30,488 bases of DNA from Patescibacteria group bacterium (GCA_018830365.1 JAHJSK010000022.1:1-30488); one strand, 5' to 3'; numbered from the stretch's first letter, positions 22,255 through 29,760 are shown. The notes: generated by a model not told the origin, from the letters alone. Numbers and translations: made by a program.

Positions 22255-23385
22255 ATGCTTATTCCTCGTTTTTTTAAATTAAGCGACTATTTAAAACCAA
22301 ACAAAGTTTTGGTTATTTATGGTCCAAGACAAATTGGGAAAACCACTCTTTTGAAAAATTTTCTTTCTTCTGTTAAAATTAAATACAAATTTGATTCTGG
22401 CGACAATATTAAAATTCAACAAATATTAAGTTCTCAAGATTTTTCTAAAATAATTGAATACGCTTCTGGATACAAGCTAATAGTTATTGATGAAGCGCAA
22501 AGAATTCCAAATGTCGGAATGGGACTTAAAATTTTAGTGGATCAAGTTCCAAATATAAAAATTATTGCCACTGGTTCTTCTTCTTTTGAACTGTCTGGTC
22601 AGATTGGCGAACCTCTTACCGGCAGAAAAAAAACTTTAATTCTTTATCCTATTTCTCAAATTGAACTTGCTAAAATTTATAATCCTTATGAATTAAAAGA
22701 AAAACTTTCCGAGTTCCTTGTTTTTGGCGCATATCCAACTGTCTTAACCGCTAAAACAAAAATAGATAAAATTTCTATTTTAGAAGAACTTGTTAATTCT
22801 TATCTTTTAAAAGATATTTTAAAATTGGAAAAAGTTAAATCCTCAAAAATACTTCTTGATCTTTTGCGATTAATCGCTTTTCAAACAGGCAATGAAGTTT
22901 CCTTAACTGAACTTGGCAATTCGCTCAATCTGAATTATAAAACTGTTGCCCGTTATCTTGATCTTTTAGAAAAAACATTTATTTTGTTTAATTTGCGCGG
23001 TTTTTCTAAAAATTTACGAAAGGAAGTTACTAAAAAAAGTAAATACTATTTTTATGACACTGGCATTCGCAACGCGATAATTTCTAATTTTAATGACTTG
23101 GAAATGCGCGATGATATAGGGAAATTATGGGAAAATTTTTTAGTTTCCGAACGATTAAAAACTCAAGAATATCGCAATATTTTTGTTAATAATTATTTTT
23201 GGCGCACATGGGATCAAAAAGAAATTGATTGGATAGAGGAACGGGAAGGCAAGTTATTTGGATTTGAATTTAAATTTTCTCAAACTAAAACAAAAATTCC
23301 CCAAGAATTTCTACAAACTTATCCTAATGCTGAATTAACAACAATTTCCCCTGCAAATTATCTTGAATTTTTGCGAGTAAAATAA
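22255..23385 (+). CDS. AAA ATPase with DUF4143 domain
   Basis: The 376-residue protein has an N-terminal ATPase with Walker A GPRQIGKTT (residues 23-31), Walker B LIVIDEAQRIPN and a sensor-like IIATGSSSFEL. A winged-helix-like segment follows (VSLTELGNSLNLNYKTVARY, YLDLLEKTFILFNL). It ends in the DUF4143 region (YYFYDTGIRNAIISNF, LWENFLVSERL, FFWRTWDQKEIDWIEE), a restriction-endonuclease-like fold. Such proteins are very common in CPR and archaeal genomes; their substrate is not settled. It stands alone behind an unusual double-hairpin leader. Confidence 0.9.
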   Translation: MLIPRFFKLSDYLKPNKVLVIYGPRQIGKTTLLKNFLSSVKIKYKFDSGDNIKIQQILSSQDFSKIIEYASGYKLIVIDEAQRIPNVGMGLKILVDQVPNIKIIATGSSSFELSGQIGEPLTGRKKTLILYPISQIELAKIYNPYELKEKLSEFLVFGAYPTVLTAKTKIDKISILEELVNSYLLKDILKLEKVKSSKILLDLLRLIAFQTGNEVSLTELGNSLNLNYKTVARYLDLLEKTFILFNLRGFSKNLRKEVTKKSKYYFYDTGIRNAIISNFNDLEMRDDIGKLWENFLVSERLKTQEYRNIFVNNYFWRTWDQKEIDWIEEREGKLFGFEFKFSQTKTKIPQEFLQTYPNAELTTISPANYLEFLRVK

Positions 23386-23409
23386 ACTCTATACATTCGG
23401 GTGGGGCAT

Positions 23410-23446
23410 TTAAAAATTTTTTTACTCGCTCCGTTTGAAGATTAAA
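23410..23446. repeat. A/T repeat with CTCGCTCCGTTTG tail, copy 3
   Basis: TTTAAAAATTTTTTTACTCG begins the copy, then CTCCGTTTGAAGATTA. It ends about 70 bp before the metalloprotease ATG and matches the tail of the elements before rpoB and at 19386-19417. Confidence 0.6.
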
Positions 23447-23517
23447 AATGAATTGTATAAAAATTCTATTCCTTTGGGGCAATTTTTGAATTATTGAATT
23501 AAAGGAATGCAAAATTT

Positions 23518-24714
23518 ATGAGTGAAAAAAATTTTGATTACAAACAATATCGCGATGAATTGGCGAGTGAAATAAAGAAAGAATCAGATAAAGAAAAGCG
23601 CCGAGAAATTTTGCAACGTACGCAAGGGACAGAGGAATATCAAAAAGCAAAAAGATTAAAACAAGAAACATTTGTTGTTAAACAAGAGAGCAAGGCGCAA
23701 ACTGAGCGTCTTTTACAATATGCGCAAAAACATTACGAAGAATGCACAAATTTTGACCCTGACATTGTCGAGCTAATTAATGTCATTAATAAAAACCAAG
23801 AAAAATTTAAAAACGAAACTTTGCTAAATGTCTCTGATGAATTAATTGACAAGATTATCGCTTTTACCGAAGGAAACAGAGATGAGCGAATCATAGCACT
23901 TTTGAAACGCGTAAATTTTGATTATAAAAGTTTGCTTGCTGGCGAGGGAGACGAGCAAACAAAAGCACGCGCGCTTCTGGAAGCAATTTTAAAAGCCCAA
24001 AGTTACAATGAAGCAGTAGAGCAAAACCGAAATAAGGAAATTGATTTTTCCGGTTTTGAAAATGATCCCGATATTCTTGACGCTAAGGATTTTATTTATA
24101 GAGTTTTTGACGCGGAATTATTGCAGAAATGTTTAATATCAAAGGTGAAATACGCGCCTGATAAAATAAATGTGCAAATAAATGGAATCGACTATATGTT
24201 GCCAGTTGATGTTTACATAGAATGGGAGAAAGTAATGCCTGAAGTAAAAAACAGAAAATTTCGCGCCGAATCTTTTGTACTTTGGAATACCGATACAAAC
24301 TTCAGTAAAAAATTTATACTTACACCAGTTTATTTTTATAGTTTTTGTGGCGAGCAGCCGGAACAACTAAATTATTTTATTCACATTCCGGAGAAAGAAA
24401 AAATGAGGCGCTATAAATTAGGAACCATTACGCATGAAATTGCTCACCATGTTTACGCTTATTTAATGGATGCTGATAAGCGAACGCAATGGAAAAAATT
24501 GGTTGATAGAACTCAAACAATAACGGAATATGCAAACTCGTATGTCAAGCACAAACTAAAATATGATGAATTTTTTACCGAAACAGTCCGATTGAAAACA
24601 ACCGTACCCGATTATCTCAAAACTAACTTTCCAGAAATTGATCAGTTTTTGACCGATAATTTTCCAGAGATTAAAAGCTATAGTCCCTGCAAAACAAATT
24701 CGGATGTTTTGTAA
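23518..24714 (+). CDS. Putative HExxH zinc metalloprotease, cytoplasmic
   Basis: The 398-residue protein has no signal peptide or membrane segment. Residues 1-170 are charged and helical. The C-terminal third carries TITHEIAHHVYAYL with the zinc motif H306-E307-x-x-H310, followed 41 residues later by KYDEFFTETVRL, where E351 or E355 could be the third zinc ligand (a gluzincin-like HExxH...E arrangement). That resembles peptidases with an HExxH...EDFAE pattern. The region between (about 200-300), with YFYSFCGEQPEQLNYFIHIP, may form the substrate lid. The overall family is not one I can name. No partner gene is evident; it follows the DUF4143 ATPase by 132 bp with a dispersed repeat between. 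Confidence 0.7.
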   Translation: MSEKNFDYKQYRDELASEIKKESDKEKRREILQRTQGTEEYQKAKRLKQETFVVKQESKAQTERLLQYAQKHYEECTNFDPDIVELINVINKNQEKFKNETLLNVSDELIDKIIAFTEGNRDERIIALLKRVNFDYKSLLAGEGDEQTKARALLEAILKAQSYNEAVEQNRNKEIDFSGFENDPDILDAKDFIYRVFDAELLQKCLISKVKYAPDKINVQINGIDYMLPVDVYIEWEKVMPEVKNRKFRAESFVLWNTDTNFSKKFILTPVYFYSFCGEQPEQLNYFIHIPEKEKMRRYKLGTITHEIAHHVYAYLMDADKRTQWKKLVDRTQTITEYANSYVKHKLKYDEFFTETVRLKTTVPDYLKTNFPEIDQFLTDNFPEIKSYSPCKTNSDVL

Positions 24715-24725
24715 AAAGGCAATCT

Positions 24726-24828
24726 AGTACCTCGTTCAACTAAACTTGTCCATTTTGTCCGCAGAGAATCAATGCTATCAAAAGAGTACCGAGAATTTTA
24801 CAGGACAGAATTAGTTAAACAGAGTACT
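24726..24828. mobile_element. MITE-like element, 103 bp
   Basis: Imperfect 26-bp terminal inverted repeats (24726-24751 and 24803-24828, 19 of 26 matching by eye) begin AGTAC and end GTCC inward. ATCT flanks both ends (24722-24725 and 24829-24832), a probable 4-bp target duplication. There is no coding capacity inside. It has the form of a non-autonomous element mobilised by a transposase elsewhere. Confidence 0.65.
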
Positions 24829-24988
24829 ATCTAATTTATTTTTCCATTAATGATTTAGTAGAAATCTATGAATTTGCGCGCTGCGTACGAATTATGAATT
24901 TTTTTGTTTGAAAATTGTATCATTGGGATTTCATTGTAAATTGGTACTTGGGATTTGAAAATTATTCGTTTCTCCGCTTTCTCTTTTT

Positions 24989-25067
24989 TGTCAGCTGTCA
25001 GCTGTCAAATGTCAAATGTCCTTACACGGCCGAGCCGTCAGGCTTTAGGCAAATGTCAAATGTCAAA
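24989..25067. repeat. TGTCAAA heptad array split by a 30-bp palindrome
   Basis: Units TGTCAGC (2) and TGTCAAA (2) and then TGTC are followed by a 30-base GC-rich segment (25021-25050). The array then resumes with AAA and two more TGTCAAA. Removing the 30 bases restores a perfect heptad register. The palindrome is the inverted relative of 5564-5590. Confidence 0.85.
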
Positions 25068-25071
25068 TCGT

Positions 25072-26064
25072 ATGTCTTTTATAGGACACAAAACTCAGTG
25101 GAATTTCTTAAAAGAAATGTCGCGGCAAAAAAGAATCCCTCACGCGATGATTTTTTCTGGCGCGGAATCTTTGGGCAAGAAAAAAGTGGCTTTAGAATTT
25201 ATTAAGTTTTTGAATTGCCAGAACCCTGTTCAAGATTTTCAAGAAAAAGAAAAAAAGGATTCGCAAGATTGTTTGTTTTGCAATTTAATTGAGAAAAATC
25301 AACACCCGGATTTTTCATTGCTTGTTCCGCAAGAAAAAGAAATTCATATTTCTCAAATTAGAAATTTACAAAAAACACTAAATTTAAAACCAGCGATATC
25401 ATTTTTTAGATCAGTGATTATTGATAACGCGGAAACTCTAAATTGGCAGGCGCAAAATTGTCTTTTGAAAACATTGGAAGAGCCAAATCCCGGGACATTG
25501 CTGTTGCTTATTACTTCAAAGATAGAAATATTATTTGAGACCATTCGTTCAAGATGCCAGATTTTAAAATTTCATCCTGTTTTTTTTGAAGAGGTTGTGG
25601 AAAGCCAAAATGAAATTTTGCAAAATGAAATCTGCAATCCGGAATTGGAAAAAATATTTTTGCTTGCGCAAGGTAGTCCCGGCAAAATTATAAATTTTTT
25701 AAAAGACCCGCAGAAATTTTCTTTGTTTCTTAATTCTTTTCAGCAAGTAGAAAAACTTTTAACCGCTAATCTTTTTGAAAGATTTTGTTTTAGTCAAAAT
25801 TTTTTTAAAAAAGAAATTTTAGCGGAGGACTTGCGTTCTTTTTTGGACGCTTTTGAATATTATTTAAAATGCGTTTTTTTAAAAAAAATGGGAATAAGAA
25901 ATAAAATTTTTGACTTGCAAATTGCGGAAATTTATTCTATTGTGGAAATCAAGAAAGCGATTGAATTGATTGAGGATTTAAAAAACTTAATTTTAAAAAC
26001 CAATCTTAATCCTAAATTAGCTTTTGAAAATTTTTTAATCCATGTCTTACCAAGAAATCATTGA
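25072..26064 (+). CDS. holB: DNA polymerase III subunit delta'
   Basis: Delta' is part of the clamp loader that places the sliding clamp on DNA. From ATG 25072 the protein is 330 residues. It begins FIGHKTQWNFLKEM with a degenerate P-loop (GAESLGKKK, residues 30-38), then Cys residues (DCLFCNLI) of the usual zinc patch, then ISQIRNLQKTLNLKP, VIIDNAETLNWQAQNCLLKT, LEEPNPGTLLLLIT and the SRC motif in IRSRCQILKF. A longer frame from TTG 24955 would add 39 residues, but they translate heptad repeats and a palindrome (SAVSCQMSNVLTRPS...), so ATG 25072 is chosen. No SD is present; the heptad array ends 5 bases before the ATG. frr overlaps its end by 23 bp. Confidence 0.9.
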   Translation: MSFIGHKTQWNFLKEMSRQKRIPHAMIFSGAESLGKKKVALEFIKFLNCQNPVQDFQEKEKKDSQDCLFCNLIEKNQHPDFSLLVPQEKEIHISQIRNLQKTLNLKPAISFFRSVIIDNAETLNWQAQNCLLKTLEEPNPGTLLLLITSKIEILFETIRSRCQILKFHPVFFEEVVESQNEILQNEICNPELEKIFLLAQGSPGKIINFLKDPQKFSLFLNSFQQVEKLLTANLFERFCFSQNFFKKEILAEDLRSFLDAFEYYLKCVFLKKMGIRNKIFDLQIAEIYSIVEIKKAIELIEDLKNLILKTNLNPKLAFENFLIHVLPRNH

Positions 26065-26599
26065 AAAAATAAAGCCTGAACTTCAAAAGGCGCAAGAATA
26101 TTTTCGCGAACAAATGCTCCAAATTAAAGCCGGCAAAATCGGAATTTCTTTGATTGAAGAAATAAAGGTTAATTGTTTTGGTCAGGAATTGTCTCTGAAG
26201 CAAATTGGAACAATTTCTCATTATTCGCCTAAGGAAATTTTAATTCAGCTTTGGGATAAAAGCTATGTGGAAAATGTGATTTCTGCTATTGAAAAAAAGA
26301 AGCTTGGTTTTGGCGTTAGAGCGGAGGGCAGCAGTATTTTTCTTTCTTTTCCCCCGATAACCGAAGAAACGAAGCGGGATTTGGTAAAAATTTTAAACGA
26401 GAAAAAAGAAAATATTTTTCAAAATATGCGGCGTATTAGAGACAAAGCATGGGGAGAAATTCAAGATTGCTGCCGCAAAGGAGAAATAAGAGAGGATGAT
26501 AAATATCGCGGAAAAGACAAATTAGAGGACTCAATTAAACAAGAGCAAGAAAAAATAGAAAAAGCAGTTGAATCTAAAAGAAAAGAAATAGAGGGCTAG
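26042..26599 (+). CDS. frr: Ribosome recycling factor
   Basis: RRF, with EF-G, splits post-termination ribosomes. The 185-residue protein has the expected two domains: a long three-helix bundle (start to QIKAGKIGIS and the C-terminal ENIFQNMRRIRDKAWGEIQD, then KGEIREDDKYRGKDKLEDSI) and a central beta domain (IEEIKVNCFGQELSLKQIGT). The conserved MRRIRDKA corresponds to the NIRRDA hinge segment. It overlaps holB by 23 bp, so translation is coupled. Confidence 0.95.
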   Translation: MSYQEIIEKIKPELQKAQEYFREQMLQIKAGKIGISLIEEIKVNCFGQELSLKQIGTISHYSPKEILIQLWDKSYVENVISAIEKKKLGFGVRAEGSSIFLSFPPITEETKRDLVKILNEKKENIFQNMRRIRDKAWGEIQDCCRKGEIREDDKYRGKDKLEDSIKQEQEKIEKAVESKRKEIEG

Positions 26600-26623
26600 C
26601 CCTATATAATCTGCATTCGCTTG

Positions 26624-26663
26624 GAAAAACAAAATTTTGTTTTTCGCTCGCTCGCTTGATTAT
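26624..26663. repeat. A/T hairpin plus CTCGCT tail, copy 4
   Basis: GAAAAACAAAA meets its exact complement TTTTGTTTTTC, followed by GCTCGCTCGCTTGATTATTG. It lies between frr and the ACT-domain gene, about 20 bp before the latter's ATG. Confidence 0.6.
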
Positions 26664-26684
26664 TGAAGGTTAGTTGCAAAAAAC

Positions 26685-27068
26685 ATGGAAACGAAAAAAC
26701 TTATTCTTTCAATATTGCCGGAAAAATTAGGAGTTTGTCATTTTGAGAAAAACAGCGAAATCCCTGAATGGGCGAAGCATATTAATTTTTGCTCCATAAC
26801 AAGAACAAAAGACGAGCTTTCAATTGTTTGCCCGCAAGATAAAATTCCAGCTGGGGTTTTAATAGAAAAAGATTGGCGGGCATTTAAGGTTGAAGGTCCT
26901 TTGGGTTTTTCTTTGACTGGCGTTGTTGCTAGTTTAGCTGACCCGCTTGCTAAAGCCAAAATCAGCATTCTTTATATTTCCACTTATGAGACCGATTATC
27001 TTTTAGCGGAAGAAAAAAATCTTGAAAAAGTCAAAGAAATTTTAGAAAATTTTTGCGATATTAATTAA
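26685..27068 (+). CDS. ACT-domain protein
   Basis: The 127-residue protein matches stand-alone ACT-type proteins: an N-terminal KLILSILPEKLGVCHFEKNS, the FCSITRTKDELSIVCPQDKI strand, WRAFKVEGPLGFSLTGVVAS and a C-terminal ISILYISTYETDYLLAEEKN. The last block is the second ACT half. ACT domains bind small ligands such as amino acids to regulate enzymes; here no enzyme is attached and the ligand is unknown. It follows frr by 85 bp with a dispersed A/T hairpin between. Confidence 0.85.
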   Translation: METKKLILSILPEKLGVCHFEKNSEIPEWAKHINFCSITRTKDELSIVCPQDKIPAGVLIEKDWRAFKVEGPLGFSLTGVVASLADPLAKAKISILYISTYETDYLLAEEKNLEKVKEILENFCDIN

Positions 27069-27136
27069 TTGAAAAAAAGTTTTAGAGAAAATATTTTAAA
27101 ATTGGTAAAACATTAGGTTGATTTTGTATGAATCAT

Positions 27137-27144
27137 GATAAAAT
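27137..27144 (+). promoter_or_regulatory. Extended -10 promoter before the small Cys protein
   Basis: TGATAAAAT (27136-27144) is an extended -10. TTGATT at 27118-27123 could be a -35, but its 15-bp spacing is short. The ATG at 27193 is 49 bp downstream. Confidence 0.4.
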
Positions 27145-27192
27145 GGCATTAAAGAATTCATTGTAAAAATGAATTTAGAAAGGAGGTGTAGA

Positions 27193-27531
27193 ATGAAGTT
27201 AAAAAGTTCTTTGACAAATTTTTGGGAATGGGCGTTTGGAAGCGGAAAGTTATGTGAGTGCGGTATATGCGAAAAAATTAAAGTATTGAGAAGAGCTGGG
27301 CATAGTGGCGGAATGGCAATAGAGACCGAGGAGGAGATGCGAATACTTGAAAAGTACGCTTTGACCGGCTGGGTGCATTTTGGTTGCGACTTCTATAACA
27401 ACAAAGCTCGTGCTTTTTTGACTCCACATGGAAAATGGTTGCTTTCATATTTAGGTGTTCCTTGTGGGGAAGGTGCGATCAGTCTTTTGCTAAACTGGTC
27501 GGGGTACGCGAATCCCAATGCGGCACACTGA
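27193..27531 (+). CDS. Small Cys-containing protein of unknown function
   Basis: The start is set by a near-perfect SD (AAAGGAGGTG, 5 bases before ATG 27193); an upstream in-frame ATG at 27169 precedes that SD and is unlikely. The 112-residue product has KLCECGICEKIKVLRRAGHS with three closely spaced Cys, a later WVHFGCDFY and VPCGEG, so a zinc site is possible. A short hydrophobic end (ISLLLNWSGYA) follows. I do not recognise the family. The strong SD, own promoter and own terminator (27600-27630) set it apart from the housekeeping genes around it and suggest an accessory origin. Confidence 0.65.
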   Translation: MKLKSSLTNFWEWAFGSGKLCECGICEKIKVLRRAGHSGGMAIETEEEMRILEKYALTGWVHFGCDFYNNKARAFLTPHGKWLLSYLGVPCGEGAISLLLNWSGYANPNAAH

Positions 27532-27558
27532 AAAATTCAAAAAAGGGAGGTGATTAAA

Positions 27559-27573
27559 ATGATCAAAACGTAG
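27559..27573 (+). CDS. Four-codon mini-ORF (MIKT) with a strong SD
   Basis: GGGAGGTGATTAAAATG places an SD as good as that of the gene before it in front of ATG ATC AAA ACG TAG. A structured stretch and a terminator follow at once. It may be a leader-peptide relic or the start of a gene cut short. Confidence 0.3.
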   Translation: MIKT

Positions 27574-27597
27574 AGCGACGGTCCACCAAGCAAGCAA

Positions 27598-27634
27598 GTG
27601 GCGTGATAAAAGCACGCCGCATTTTTTTATGATT
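27598..27634 (+). terminator. Intrinsic terminator after the small Cys protein
   Basis: GTGGCGTG, loop ATAAAAG, CACGCC and then GCATTTTTTTAT form a GC-rich hairpin followed by a T-run. It ends the unit made of the Cys protein gene and the mini-ORF. Confidence 0.7.
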
Positions 27635-27932
27635 TTTAAAAAATAATTTTGCATTAAAATAAAATTTTGATATACTGGAAATGGATTTTTAATTTTGAAA
27701 TTTTAATTTTGAAACTGATAAATATCTCAAAACTCAAAACGCAAAACTCAAAACTCAAACGCAAATGTTAAAACTAATACAAGGCATTGATTCTGTTATT
27801 TTTCATTGAAAGCAAACAATCTTGTAATCGAATTTTTCAAGGGATTTAAAAAAATATCAAAAAAGAAAATTAAAAGTTTTAAGTTTTAAGATAGGTTTTA
27901 CGCTTTACGTTTTGAGTTTTGAAATATTTTTT
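27635..27932. repeat. Heptad-rich stretch before rseP
   Basis: There is no gene. In-register heptads occur as TAATTTT/GAAATTT units (about 27690-27716), as CTCAAAA (2), CGCAAAA, CTCAAAA, CTCAAAC, GCAAATG (27726-27767), and as AGTTTTA (2), AGATAGG, TTTTACG, CTTTACG, TTTTGAG, TTTTGAA (27875-27923). The last ends 9 bases before the rseP ATG. Confidence 0.75.
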
Positions 27933-29051
27933 ATGTTTTTTACTATTTTTATTGTGGCTATTTGTTTAATCGGGCTTTTGATTATTCACGAGCTTGGTCA
28001 TTTTATTTTGGCTAAAAAATTTGGCGTTGGGGTAGAGGAATTCGGAGTTGGTTTGCCGCCCAGAATTTTTGGCAAAAAATTTGGCGAAACAATTTATTCT
28101 ATAAATCTTTTGCCATTTGGCGCGTTTGTTAAAATTACAGGCGAAGATGGAGAAGGGGAGAAGCAAGGCAAAGAAGGCGAAAAAAAAATCGTAAATCCGC
28201 AAAGTTTTTCTCAAAAGCCAATTTATCAAAGAGCCCTGATAATTTTTGGGGGTTGTGTTTCTTTTTGGTTAGTCGCTTTTTTGCTTTTTACTTTTGTTGC
28301 TGGGACTTGGGGATTATTGCAAGCTGTTTCTGATGATTTTTCCGGGCCGAGTCAGGTTCAAATTATTGAAGTTGCCAAAAATTCTCCAGCGGAAATCAGC
28401 GGCATTAAACCGGGCGATGAGATATTAGGGTTTAAGACCGAAAATAAAGATTTTATAAAAACAAACAAAGTAAAAGAGGTGCAGGAATTTACCGGCGCGT
28501 ATTTGGGAAAAGAAATTACTTTGAACATAAAAAGAGGAAAAGAAATTTTAGATATTAATTTAACACCGCGTCTAGTTTTGGCAAAAGGGGAGGGAGCAAT
28601 GGGCGTGGGTTTGGCAAGGGTTTCCCGTTTAAAAACAGCATGGTATCAAGCGCCAATAATAGGGGTCTCGGTAACTATTGAAAATACCATTAAAATCCCG
28701 ATAGTTTTGGCGGGACTTTTGGAAAAATCTTTGAAAGGAGAAAAAATTGAAGGAGTAGAATTAAAAGGTCCAATAGGCGTAGGAGCTATGCTTGGTCAGG
28801 CATTAAACACAGGAGCAGACAAATTTTTAATGTTTTTAGCAATGCTTTCCCTTTGGATGGCGTTGTTTAATCTTTTACCTATTCCAGCGTTAGACGGAGG
28901 AAAACTTTTGTTTTTAGCGATTGAAGCGATTCAAAAAAAACCAGTTTCTCAAAAAATAGAACAGGGGATTACTGCTTTTTTCTTCGCCTTATTGCTTGGC
29001 TTAATGCTTTTCGTGACAATTAAAGACATAATGAGTTTTTTTAAATTGTAA
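27933..29051 (+). CDS. rseP: Site-2 intramembrane metalloprotease (RseP/RasP type)
   Basis: The protease cleaves membrane-embedded regulators and signal-peptide remnants. From ATG 27933 it is 372 residues. The first membrane helix carries the zinc motif HELGH (residues 19-23), followed by the conserved YSINLLPFGAFVKITGE. A second membrane segment (about residues 104-128) precedes one PDZ domain (VQIIEVAKNSPAEISGIKPG, DEILGF). The C-terminal helices contain NLLPIPALDGGKLLFL, whose Asp is the third zinc ligand. A TTG seven codons upstream is in frame but lies in a heptad array; the ATG gives the usual short lead-in. There is no SD. Confidence 0.94.
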   Translation: MFFTIFIVAICLIGLLIIHELGHFILAKKFGVGVEEFGVGLPPRIFGKKFGETIYSINLLPFGAFVKITGEDGEGEKQGKEGEKKIVNPQSFSQKPIYQRALIIFGGCVSFWLVAFLLFTFVAGTWGLLQAVSDDFSGPSQVQIIEVAKNSPAEISGIKPGDEILGFKTENKDFIKTNKVKEVQEFTGAYLGKEITLNIKRGKEILDINLTPRLVLAKGEGAMGVGLARVSRLKTAWYQAPIIGVSVTIENTIKIPIVLAGLLEKSLKGEKIEGVELKGPIGVGAMLGQALNTGADKFLMFLAMLSLWMALFNLLPIPALDGGKLLFLAIEAIQKKPVSQKIEQGITAFFFALLLGLMLFVTIKDIMSFFKL

Positions 29052-29109
29052 ACTATTATAATGTATTGTTGTTGAACATCTAAATATCTTCATATCGGAA
29101 AGTATTTTC

Positions 29110-29154
29110 AAGCGAAGTGAGATCTCGCTTAGCCCCGCTTAGCGGGGCAAGCGA
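29110..29154. repeat. Overlapping alternative hairpins with GCCCCGC palindrome
   Basis: TCGCTT (29125-29130) can pair with AAGCGA upstream (29110-29115) or AAGCGA downstream (29149-29154). The downstream pairing encloses the 17-bp palindrome GCCCCGCTTAGCGGGGC (29132-29148), which recurs at 29609-29625 and, reversed, at 18202-18218. Confidence 0.6.
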
Positions 29155-29176
29155 GGCATAACTGGTCTATCCAATG

Positions 29177-29203
29177 CAATTTTTCTCGGAGAGAAAAATT
29201 GCA
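29177..29203. repeat. GCAATTTTTCTC hairpin, copy 2
   Basis: This is the same 12-bp stem as 11090-11116, but the loop is GGA instead of TCC, followed by ATATTTGG. It lies about 18 bp before the ATG of the secreted helical protein. Confidence 0.75.
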
Positions 29204-29220
29204 TATTTGGTCATAAAATT

Positions 29221-29607
29221 ATGAACTATCAAAATTTAGCAAAAAATTATTTGTTTTTGTTTTTAATTATTTTTTTAGGATTTTATAATTTTGTTATTGC
29301 GCAAGAAGAGAAACAAGCACAACAAGTACAAGCGGAAAATAAAATTTCTATTGAAAAAATAACGGAGAAAATCAAAAATTTTCAACATGAAATTTTTTCT
29401 CTCTGGGAAAAAATTCATCAGAAAATTATTGAAATTTGGAAACAAAAAAAATTGCCTCAAATTGAAATGTGGGCAAAAAAAGAAATGTCTTTTATTAAAG
29501 AAGAATTTAGAAAAGAGAAACAAGAAATGGAACAGGACATTAAGGAAAAATTCGGCGAAAATTTTTTAAAAATCTGGCTATGGATTAAATCTTTCATTAC
29601 CAAGTGA
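29221..29607 (+). CDS. Small secreted helical protein
   Basis: The 128-residue product starts with a signal peptide (residues about 10-27, YLFLFLIIFLGFYNFVIA, likely cleaved before QEEK). The rest is a Lys/Glu-rich amphipathic helix with regularly spaced Trp, Ile and Phe (KITEKIKNFQHEIFSLWEKI, HQKIIEIWKQKK, ENFLKIWLWIKSFITK). A helical rod or membrane-surface-binding protein fits; no family is recognised. The palindrome GCCCCGCTTATCGGGGC begins two bases after its stop. Confidence 0.65.
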   Translation: MNYQNLAKNYLFLFLIIFLGFYNFVIAQEEKQAQQVQAENKISIEKITEKIKNFQHEIFSLWEKIHQKIIEIWKQKKLPQIEMWAKKEMSFIKEEFRKEKQEMEQDIKEKFGENFLKIWLWIKSFITK

Positions 29608-29670
29608 AGCCCCGCTTATCGGGGCAAGCGAGCGAAACAAATGAAATGAATTATGAATTATCCTTGAAAC

Positions 29671-29760
29671 CGAAATGCTTTAAGTGCGGAGAGACCCGAC
29701 CTCTTAATAATTGAAAGTTGAAAGTTAGAGAGGTCGGGCCTCTTGAAAACTTGCATTTCG
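29671..29760. repeat. 90-bp hairpin with heptads in its loop
   Basis: The outer stem is CGAAATGC (29671-29678) / GCATTTCG (29753-29760). The inner stem is AGAGACCCGACCTCT (29690-29704) against 29729-29743, with one mismatch. The loop holds TTGAAAG twice in 7-bp register. Confidence 0.7.

Larger units (their letters stand above)
24715..25071. repeat. Gene-free 357-bp stretch: MITE, strings and heptads
   Basis: It holds a MITE-like element (24726-24828), then A/T string sequence with GGGATTTGAAAATT-type phrases, and a TGTCAAA heptad array broken by a GC-rich palindrome (24989-25067). No gene is credible; frames that open here run only through repeats. Confidence 0.7.

Noticed and set aside
24955..25071. 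TTG-initiated 39-residue N-terminal extension of delta'
   Set aside because: The extension is encoded by heptads and an inserted palindrome; the protein family starts near ATG 25072.
24915..25205. 96-codon frame over the start of holB
   Set aside because: It translates strings, heptads and the palindrome and then runs out of frame through holB.
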